A stretch of 64,000 nt of DNA from Botryosphaeria dothidea (Eukaryota > Ascomycota > Dothideomycetes > Botryosphaeriales > Botryosphaeriaceae), in the NCBI GenBank assembly GCA_011503125.2, contig WWBZ02000062.1, positions 930,001 to 994,000 of the forward strand. The letters run 5' to 3'. The position numbers and the translations under genes were made by a program. This document shows positions 56,136-64,000 of the stretch, piece by piece (position 1 is the first letter of the stretch; each line of letters starts with the position of its first letter). The notes beneath the pieces were generated by a model that did no database searches, had not been told where the DNA came from, and saw only the letters and a program-made list of their open reading frames with translations.

Positions 56136-57559
56136 CATTCACCTGGGATCCGGTTGTGGTATAGCACATGCATCCCCGGAGATAACGGCTGAGTAACATG
56201 CCTTCGAAAAGACTACCTCCCGCAGGCGGGAGCCTCAAGTGGGATCCCGGAAAGGCCTCCAGGTCGCGCTTCATGTTCAATTCCCTGTCCCATCTTCGGC
56301 ATGAAGTTTTGCCGGGTTCCCTTGGACCATTTCGTCTGCCCTATCCCGCTCAAATGGTGAGAAATGCGGGGGTTGGTCTTTTGATTTTGCAATGGCACAA
56401 AAGAAAGAGGAAGAAAAACTGTGCAGAGAATATACAGACTAAGAGATGCGGAGGCACATGTGGGAAGCGCTACCAACCAAATGCTCCAACCACTCGCGTC
56501 AGCAAGATTATTCTTCATTCTGCGGTGGTCGCCCTGGATCCGATTGCCCGACTTTTTCTCGTCAGCACAACGGAACTCGGCCTCGTTCGTCAGCAAAAAG
56601 CGGGGTGTTCGTCAGAAATCACCGGGATAAAATCCCGACGAAAGACTAGAGCTCAGGGACATAAGGGATAGAGAATGGAGAAGAGATCACGCCGGATACT
56701 ACGGATATTGACTCGTCAGCCTGCGTTGGATAGCATGTATGAAGATGCCGACTATCCGCGGTGGTTTGAGTCTAAAATCAACAAAAGCAAGCAGTAGTTT
56801 GTTGAGGTAACGGCGCTACGGTAAGTGTTCCAGCCGGTGCGTGACGATCATTACAGCGGCTTTTTTTTGGCCTGAACGAGCTTAATTACGCGCTTTAATA
56901 GATTTCTACCGTTTCTACCTTTGAGTTTGGATAATATTTGCAATATTCGGCCACTACAAAATGAACGGACGTAGAATTTCTAATACCCATAGCCGACGGA
57001 ACTGCCAGTCGAGGAGTCTACGTCATGACTGCCTCCCCCTCCACACGCGCGCTATTTCTGATGCCGACCGGGGGTTCTGTTTCTAACGACGACAGGCAAA
57101 GATAAGCGCTAATGAAGCTTTCCTAAGCTTCTCGCCAAGAGAGATTGGTCGCGATTCCGGAAAGGCGTGCCGTGCCTTTGTGCCGATGATTGATTTATTC
57201 CCTTGCCTCTGCACGTCCTATGCCTGATCAGGTGTTCTACGGGGTGAGGCTCACACTTCCTCTCCGCTCATCCTCCGTTAGCCCCTTTTAAATGGCCGCA
57301 TCCGTCAAGGATACTTACGAGGTCCATGTGCACCACTGCATACCCGTCGCCGTCCGCTCCGAGACCGCCGACGTCCACAAATCTCATCGGCATAGCTGCG
57401 TCATTACGTTTTTGACTTAGGCCTACGTCATTTGCATGAAGCAATATGTGAATTATAAGGCGTCGACATCTCACTTATTCGAATTCGATGGACGCCCGTC
57501 AAAAACCCTCACCTCGCCTTGTCTCCCGTTTCCTCTACCCTGAGCGCCTCGCGTGAAAC
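56136..57559. other. Gene-free stretch
   Basis: 1.4 kb between plus-strand genes. A 157-codon frame at 56198-56671 has random-looking composition and is not called. AT-rich at 56880-56990. No mobile element recognised. Confidence 0.5.
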
Positions 57560-59202
57560 ATGAGATTTCCTACTATACTTCTCACAACAGCTCTGCTGCT
57601 GAACTCGGCAGCATCGCTGCCTGCACCTCAGCAGGGATCTGACTCTGGTTCAGGCAGTGGCGGTGCGTCAGGATCCGGACGCGACGGAGCCGGATCCCCA
57701 GGTCCGCCAGGTGCATCAGGATCACTTCGAGGCTCTGATTCACTGCGAGGCTACAACCCATCAAATCCAGTCTCACAACAGTCAACCGAAATTCCCCCAG
57801 AGGACTTCGAGCTCGGCCCCGGACAGTCGCTGGATCCGGATCTCGGAGTCTACATCGATCTCTCTACAGTAAAGAACCCTCAGCCCATCCGTGGAGGAAC
57901 GCAGGACCCCACTGATCCCGGTCCTCGTAAGTACCATCTTGCTCTTTTTTCTTACCGGACGTCTACCACATGATCACCGATATGAACTACTTACAGAGAA
58001 AACCCATTCATGTTCTTCATAGTTATTCCAAGCAACTCTCAAGCTAAAGCTGACAACATGTTACAGGCACTGAAGCCTACGACAGACTGAACCCAGACCT
58101 TTTCGCCCCACCGGGGACAGACAGTGGTGACGTGCCGAACGCCAAATGGCCCTTGGGCCTATCACACAATCGTCATGGTCTTAAGAGCGCCGGCTGGGCA
58201 CGTCAACAGAACGTCAATCAGCTCCCCATCGCAACCGCAATGGCCGGAGTAGACATGCGGCTAGAGCCGCACGCCTACCGCGAGCTGCACTGGCATAAGC
58301 AGAGCGAATGGTCCCTGATCCTCAACGGTAGCGTCCGCATCGCCGCCATGGACCAAAACGGCCAAAGTTTCGTCGACGACCTCCAAGCCGGCGACGTGTG
58401 GTTCTTCCCGGCCGGCATCCCGCACTCGATCCAAGCGCTCGACGGCGGTGTCGAGTTCCTGCTCGTCTTCGACGACGGCTCCTTCTCCGAAGACGGCACC
58501 TTCCTCGTCTCGGAGCTCTTCGAGCGCAACCCCAAGCAGATCCTCGCCAAGAACTTCCGCACCGACGTCGACGTCTTCAAGAACCTGCCCGACGGCCAGC
58601 TCTACATCTTCCCCGGCACGCCTGCGCCGGCAAACATCAGCGAGCAAAATGTCACCGGCCCGGCCGGCAGCATCCCGCCCGCGCAGGCGTACAGCTACCA
58701 CCTCAGCCAGCAGGAGCCGTACCGCGTGCCCGGCGGCACGGTCAAGATCATCGATCCGGAGACGTTCCCGATCGCCAAGAACTTCGCGGCCGCGATCTTC
58801 GAGATCGAGCCGGGCGCCATGCGCGAGCTGCACTGGCACACGGACAGCGACGAGTGGACGTACTTTCTGGCCGGGCAGGGGCGCATCACCGTCTTCGACG
58901 CGCCCGAGGCGAGCCGGACGTTCGACTTCTCGGCGGGCGACGTGGGCTACATCCCCGTGCCGAACAGCCACTTCGTCGAGAACACGGGCACGGAGACGCT
59001 GGTGTACCTGGAGGTGCTGCAGGCGGGCGTGTACAACGATATCAGCGTGGCGCAGTGGCTGGGGTTGACGCCCGGGCAGGTGGTGAAGGATCACTTGGGC
59101 GTGGATGATGCGTTTGTTGCGCGATTGCCGAAGACAAAGCAGTTCATCTTGCCGGGCGATAAGAACCTGACACAGACGAATTATTCGGATGAGCAGTTGT
59201 AG
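57560..59202 (+). CDS. Secreted bicupin oxalate decarboxylase
   Basis: Two exons (57560-57926, 58067-59202) encode 500 residues. Signal peptide residues 1-19, then a Gly/Ser-rich linker (about 25-65). Two cupin domains follow: cupin 1 with RELHWHKQSEW and GIPHSIQ, cupin 2 with RELHWHTDSDEW and PNSHFVEN, giving the three His and one Glu of each manganese site. The loop DGSFSEDGTF after cupin 1 corresponds to the lid that carries the proton-donor Glu in decarboxylases, so oxalate to formate plus CO2 is more likely than oxidase action. Fungi secrete these enzymes to control oxalate acidity. The intron is 140 nt, long for this window, with donor GTAAGT. Confidence 0.88.
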
Positions 59203-59765
59203 GGGGAATCGGGTGGCTGAGACGGGATCGTAAGGAAGAGTGAATCGGGAGGGCTGTGCGACTGGTTTTTCTGCGGAGGCAGTGTACTGTTAATCTTGTT
59301 GCCTAGGGGTTAACTTTATCTCACAGCTCGCGACGTGCGAGCCGCGAGGCGTTTTCACAGTGTTTACGGTTCTTTCGTGCGGTCTCTTGGCTCGGTGAGT
59401 AGGCGTATGGGTAAGCTCGAATACGTGGGCCCGAGCGTAGAGGGATCAGCCAATCATCGTTGTGGAGACGAGAGTACGAGCTAATTTTTACGAATCCGCT
59501 ACGAGTCCGAAGTGCTTTGCCAAGATGTCAGCCTGGGAGGCGCAGGGCTCTCGGCACACTCCAACATCCGGATGCGTGCTGAGCAATGCTGTGTTTGCAC
59601 TGGGAGAGGAGGACAGTAGAACGATATTTAAGTTGTTGTGTTGAACTTCAACATGGTTCAATCAACACCAAGACATCTCTCGCAACACTCTACTCTCCGT
59701 TCGATCTTTTATCTGTTTGATATCCTCTTTGTTCCTTTATCCAGAATCCGGTATATTGATTCAAA
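59203..59765. other. Gene-free stretch with TATA-like element
   Basis: 563 bp between plus-strand genes. A TATTTA element at 59625-59630 lies about 135 bp before the RTA1-like start. No gene seen. Confidence 0.5.
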
Positions 59766-60746
59766 ATGGCCGGCGAAGACCAGTATTTTGACCACTATAA
59801 GCCCAGTATCGCGGCTGCGATCATCTTCGTGGTTTTGTTCTCCGCGTCTACGCTGTCCCACACTTGGCAAGTATGGAGACGCCGTACGTGGTACTGGATT
59901 CCTTTTACCATTGGAGGTTACTGTAAGTTATTCCTTTCATCTCCGGCACTTGACTTCTTGCACGCCCGTCTAACTTCAGCGACAGTCCAAATAGTCGGAT
60001 ACGCCTGTCGCACCATATCGAGCACGCAATACCCAGATTCGACCCTAGTTCCCTACATCCTGCAATCCTTGCTCATCCTCCTGGCACCGGCACTCTACGC
60101 AGCATCCATCTACATGGTCCTGGGTCGCATAATCAGAGTGACGGCGGGAGAGAAGTACGCTCTGATCCGCGTCACCTGGCTCACCAAGATCTTCGTCACG
60201 GGCGACGTCCTCTCCTTTCTCGTCCAGTGCATGGGTAAGAACACCCTCACATCCCACCTCCCTCAAGCAATCACACTGATGAAGGGGGCTACAGGCGGCG
60301 CCATACTCGCCAGCGCCGACACACAGGACCAACGCGACCGCGGCGAACTGCTCATCACCATCGGCCTGATCATCCAGGTCATCTTCTTCGGCCTCTTCAT
60401 CCTCGTCTCCATCCACTACAACTGGCGCCTCCGCAAGGAGCCCACCGATGCCTCCCGCGCCACCCCGGTGTCCTGGCAATTCTACCTCTACATCCTCTAC
60501 GCTACCAACGGCCTCATCATGGTCCGCTCGGTCTTCCGTCTTATCGAATACGTGCAGGGTGAGGATGGCGCGCTGTTGTCCAAGGAGGTTTATCTGTATG
60601 TGTTCGATGCGGCCCTAATGATCATTACGATGGCCATCTTTAACTGGAAACATCCGAGCATTTTGATTCCGGCGAAGGTGAAGGGGCAGGCGCAGGACGT
60701 AGAGGCTGGGAGTGATAACTTTCTTATGCAACAGCGTTCAAAATAA
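59766..60746 (+). CDS. RTA1-like seven-transmembrane lipid-translocating/exporter family protein
   Basis: Three exons (59766-59922, 59986-60234, 60295-60746) encode 285 residues with about seven hydrophobic helices. RTA1-family landmarks: WYWIPFTIGGY at the end of TM2, VGYACRT, LLILLAPALYAASIYMVLGRII, IFVTGDVLSFLVQCMGG, and RSVFRLIEYVQGEDG followed by a last helix. Members include yeast Rta1, Rsb1 and Pug1, tied to resistance to aminocholesterol, sphingoid base or porphyrin efflux. The specific ligand here is unknown. Intron 1 has two possible acceptors (TTCAG at 59978 or GACAG at 59985); the second restores the conserved Phe and is used. Confidence 0.87.
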   Translation: MAGEDQYFDHYKPSIAAAIIFVVLFSASTLSHTWQVWRRRTWYWIPFTIGGYCKLFLSSPALDFLHARLTSATVQIVGYACRTISSTQYPDSTLVPYILQSLLILLAPALYAASIYMVLGRIIRVTAGEKYALIRVTWLTKIFVTGDVLSFLVQCMGKNTLTSHLPQAITLMKGATGGAILASADTQDQRDRGELLITIGLIIQVIFFGLFILVSIHYNWRLRKEPTDASRATPVSWQFYLYILYATNGLIMVRSVFRLIEYVQGEDGALLSKEVYLYVFDAALMIITMAIFNWKHPSILIPAKVKGQAQDVEAGSDNFLMQQRSK

Positions 60747-61136
60747 GGAATAATAAGGTTATCATAAGTAGGATAGGAAATAGATGATGAAAGGAGGGGT
60801 GAAATTTGTTTGCATGTGTCATCAGGGTGAGGAAAGTGTTCACGAGTCACTTTCTGTTCTTTCAATGAGTTGTTTGGTATCTATTGTGTGTTTGTTAGCG
60901 TTCGATTTGATTAGATTGGTATCTGCGATATGAATCTGTTTAATCATTCAACGAGGAGCTGCTCCCTTATTTTCTTTGAGAAAGAGAAGAATTTCAGAAA
61001 GAAGCACCTCAAGATAGCAAGAACACTTGAGCTTAATCTGCCGCATCCAGCTTCGGAAGACCAAGGAAAGCTGTCAAATCTCGAGAGACTTCCATTGTCA
61101 CGCATATGATTATCCTACTGTTGACAGATTCATGCT
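60747..61136. other. Convergent gap
   Basis: 390 bp between convergent genes, AT-rich, presumably two 3' UTRs. No gene seen. Confidence 0.5.
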
Positions 61137-62211
61137 CTATTTACCCTTCCAGGCCTGCTCCAGCAACTCTTTCGCCTTCAGAGTCTTGATCTCTGGGAAT
61201 TTCTTGTTCAATGTCTTTTCCTCTGGCATATTGAATCTTCCAGTGGCCATGAGCAACCCGAAAGCGGCATACAAAGGCTGCAGCATCTCTTTGGGAAAGA
61301 AAGAGTAGCTTGCGATGTGGCTTGGAAGCTCTGTAATTTTCCCCGACTTGAGCTTCTCGATTCCATCATGATGAACCTCGAACTTGGAGCCTATCATTCA
61401 AATCAGAATGGTAGAGTGACACCTCGGAGGGATGATATTTACCGCGTGCCTCCTCGGCCAGCCTGACAAACTCATTCCATGTCAGTTTGTCGCCAGTCAC
61501 GAAGAACTCGTCATCCCATTTCGGCAAGTCGAGGCTCGCGACCACGAATTTGGCGACATCGTAGGTGTAAGTGAAAACCACAGGCGTGTTTCCGTCTCCA
61601 GGAATGGCAGCCACCTTGCTTTGCATATCCATCACGAAGGAAATGTTCGGCTGGTAGCTCTTGACATGCGGCAGACCATAGTAGTCGAGGAAATAGCCGT
61701 TATGGAAACGAGTCCATTCGAGATTGGTCTTCTTCAACTCTTCGACAGCGTCAAACTTGAATTTCATGAACGGCAAAATGGCCACATCCCTGAATCATCA
61801 ATCAACATCGATCTTGGTGGCTGTTGAATTGAGTCTACTTACTCCTCCATGAGGGGAAAGCCCCACGTGCTGGCAACGAACCTTGTGGTCGTCGAGGACT
61901 TTTCAGATGCCTTGATGAGGTTGATTTGACCCTGCGAAGCAGTTTCTTCCATGACCGCCAGCGCGGAAATGACAACCTCGACGCCGTTACTCTCCAGGAC
62001 TTCTGCCAAAGACTCCACATCCATGTAGTTGACCGCGACAGCATTGTCAACAGCCTACCATGTATTCAGCAATCATCCACTACATCTGAACGTGAGCAGT
62101 GATTACCTTCCTAGATAAGGCGATAAATTCGTGGCGGGATTGATCTTTCAAGACATCGACGATGGTCCTGCCCACGTTTCCCTGCCCTCCCGCGATAGCA
62201 ATTTTGACCAT
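61137..62211 (-). CDS. NmrA-like/isoflavone-reductase-type NAD(P)-binding protein
   Basis: Four exons (62211-62107, 62054-61843, 61789-61443, 61390-61137) encode 305 residues. The N-terminus is a dinucleotide fold (MVKIAIAGGQGNVGRTIVDV). Then VVISALAVMEETASQGQINL, FVASTWGFP and a C-terminal substrate domain with EWTRFHNGYFLDYYG and TYTYDVAKFVVASLDLP, the pattern of NmrA/isoflavone-reductase-like fungal proteins. Some act as redox sensors, others as reductases; the catalytic Lys of true isoflavone reductases may be in PFMKFKFDAVEE. Cytosolic. A TATA box lies 97 bp upstream of the start on the minus strand. Confidence 0.85.
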
Positions 62212-63154
62212 TGTGGAAATTGTGTTGTATAGTGGGCAGATGAAAAGCGTTCAACAGGATTGTTCGGGCATATGCAGTCGAGAGTAAGCTGCTACGTTAC
62301 TCGACCTCTTTTATAGCACTAATGAGGCCCTGGGATACTCCATGTGCCTGTCACTGGCTACTCGAGACTCACGTCCACAATAGGGTTCAATTATTAAGCT
62401 TGACCATATTTTGGGGTTGCAATTCCCGAATTCCGAGCAGCCGAGCTTCGGGCAACACAGACCCGTCTGATGCACTTTCTCCGGGTACCTTTGATGCAGC
62501 AACTGGATAAGTAGGGTGCAAGTGCCATATGATTACAAAGATGATTGTCTTGACCAAGCCGGAATGCATTGAAGTTGCAAGTGCTGTGATTGGCCATGTG
62601 TACTCGGATGTGGCTATCCGCCGTCTTCCGTGCAGAGCAGAGGCTACCCCTCAGGGATGACAAAGCGTTTCCGGGGACTCCGGATGCGTCGACACCATGT
62701 GATAGTAACAACTTGTTGTCTCACAAAGTCAGGAAATCCTACCAACACGCAATTGCGAGCAAATCACAGAAATCGATGTAATGATTTTGCACACAACTGT
62801 TTTACTTAACACCATCATCTTTGATACGTCCCGAGAATCTCTAGTTCAAATAGCAAAGAAAAACGTCAAGTTCAATCTTCACAATATCCAATGCCTTCGT
62901 CGTGAAATCAGGCATAAAGATTTTACTACCCAATCACTGTGAACCACCTTCGATGGGAATGATACTCTCAGAAATTGTTGCACTGACAGTCCATCCTATC
63001 AGTCCGAGTGCCGTCTCTCTTTTCTTTTCCCAGTCCATGTTCGCACTTCAACGTCTGTGGACAGAACTGATAGGAGAAGACTGGTGCTGGAGTATCAAAA
63101 GTTTGGAATCTGTTACAAGAGGTTTTGAACTCATTCGAAATATTAAATTCGTCA
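62212..63154. other. Gene-free stretch with NmrA-like promoter
   Basis: 0.94 kb; contains the TATA box at 62308-62315. Other frames are short and not supported. Confidence 0.5.
62308..62315 (-). promoter_or_regulatory. TATA box of the NmrA-like gene
   Basis: TATAAAAG on the minus strand, 97 bp upstream of the ATG at 62211. Confidence 0.55.
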
Positions 63155-64000
63155 TTATGCGGTGGTTGCCTACAGAGAATTAGATTGATCAGGATAACAT
63201 GATGTAGAATTACGACGTACGGTGGACGAAGTTGTCAATTTACCATTGGGCCAAATTATCGGCCCATGCTTGGTGCTCTTCTCGGCCACGGCGACTGAGA
63301 GTAAGGTATCGGTAAAAGTGGCAGCAGGATCAGTGGCATCCTCGGCAGCGCCAAGACCTAGAGCTAACATTTGGGATAGGGAAGGAATAACCGAAGTAGT
63401 TAGTGTCGCTACTCCATCAACATTCACTCCAAGCTGTGCATTCCTGGCAGTGCAAGTTGAGATATTGAACAGGAGAGAGATCGATGGATCGTGCATGATC
63501 GATTCCACGACCGGCGATGGGACTGGCATGAGACTCTCTGGAATCGCGTTCGTTGGAAACAGGATCGGATTTTGTGCAGTTATTGTTGTTGGGGCGAGGA
63601 TACATTCAGAGCCGCCACTGCAGTGACTCCATGTGGCGGCTTGAAAGGAGCTGTAAGCCAGGTACGCAGTCGGCCATGTCCTGAAACTTGTCAGATAACC
63701 CAAAAGACATATGACACCGTAAGCTTACAGATGGTTGCTGCCATATTCCCAGGTGAGTGATTGTGTTATGGACTTCTGAGTGAAGGTATATGGACAGACA
63801 TCGTAGCTAGTGCAGCCATCCGACAAGATGTAGGTATATTCAATCCATGCTGCCACGGTTGTAGCTGACGTGATTGTGACACAAATGACTGGTCGAGGAA
63901 ACGTAATTTGAGTAGGCTTAATTGCCTCGAGTACGCATCCCGTGCATTCTGGTCCATCGGTGATTGTGTTATAGAGCGTCTTCGAAGGCACTATGTTGGT
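63155..64000 (-). CDS. Unrecognised protein, 5' end cut by right window edge
   Basis: Open from the right edge: exon 64000-63729, intron 63728-63681, exon 63680-63221, then a likely 51-nt intron (63220-63170, donor GTACGT, acceptor CTGTAG) and a last short exon 63169-63155 ending TAA. Without that intron the protein ends at 63170. The 248 or so visible residues are Thr/Ser/Ala-rich with a repeated CysxxCys-like pair (PECTGC), TSYDVCPYTFT and SHCSGGSEC, suggesting a secreted or cell-surface protein. No family recognised; no N-terminus to judge a signal peptide. Confidence 0.5.

Noticed and set aside
56198..56671. 157-codon plus-strand open frame after Alg13
   Set aside because: Basic, random-looking composition without motif; probably 3' flank of Alg13.
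58261..59094. 277-codon minus-strand open frame opposite oxalate decarboxylase
   Set aside because: Antisense shadow of the cupin gene; no family features.

Overview
The window looks like nuclear DNA of a filamentous ascomycete (Pezizomycotina, most likely a Dothideomycete). Genes are carried on both strands and broken by short introns (about 45-115 nt, GT...AG, with CTRAY-like branch sites). The gene set is fungal: GH71 alpha-1,3-glucanase, Alt a 1-like (AA1-like) secreted protein, RTA1-like protein, DUF7726 protein, Alg13, Erv25-type p24 and mS35. I found no rRNA, tRNA, CRISPR array, intact transposon or viral element. I modelled 32 protein genes: 29 look intact, two run off the window ends and one is frameshifted. 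All functions come from reading the sequence and from family knowledge; no database search was run.

Layout. 1-8 kb: a Cdt1-like replication licensing factor (cut by the left edge), a secreted GH71 glucanase, a small calcofluor-white-hypersensitive-type membrane protein and, divergent from it, a DysF-domain (Mug65/Spo73-like) protein. 9-26 kb is an accessory, metabolism-rich stretch: a small cysteine-rich secreted protein, a cytochrome P450, a nine-exon thiamine-diphosphate (pyruvate decarboxylase-type) enzyme, a Ser/Thr-rich single-pass membrane protein, a sugar-porter MFS transporter, a MetE C-terminal-like methyltransferase, a metallo-beta-lactamase-fold hydrolase and a secreted six-hairpin-glycosidase-like protein. 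27-38 kb is mostly housekeeping: AA1-like secreted protein, Erv25-type p24 cargo receptor, BTB protein, HAD phosphatase with a mitochondrial-type leader, an Nbr1-like autophagy receptor (PB1, four ZZ fingers, FW domain) and a membrane-anchored prolyl-4-hydroxylase-like dioxygenase. 39-51 kb: a CE16-type GDSL esterase, another small cysteine-rich secreted protein, two related F-box-type genes flanking a frameshifted short-chain dehydrogenase and a Nudix protein with an eroded Nudix box, then a TIP30-like NAD(P)-binding protein. 52-64 kb: DUF7726 protein, mS35, Alg13, bicupin oxalate decarboxylase, RTA1-like protein, NmrA-like protein and a truncated unrecognised gene at the right edge.

The genes do not form one pathway. 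Secretion is a theme (glucanase, esterase, oxalate decarboxylase, six-hairpin protein, AA1-like protein, two tiny cysteine-rich proteins), which suits a plant- or litter-associated fungus. The P450, ThDP decarboxylase and transporter could be a small catabolic or secondary-metabolite module, but there is no backbone synthase or transcription factor. Points most worth a second look: the two F-box-type paralogues with N-terminal CxxC and a shared stop-free intron, the possible membrane-tail splice form of the Nbr1-like gene, the homopolymer frameshift in the dehydrogenase, the eroded Nudix box, and several unusual splice sites.
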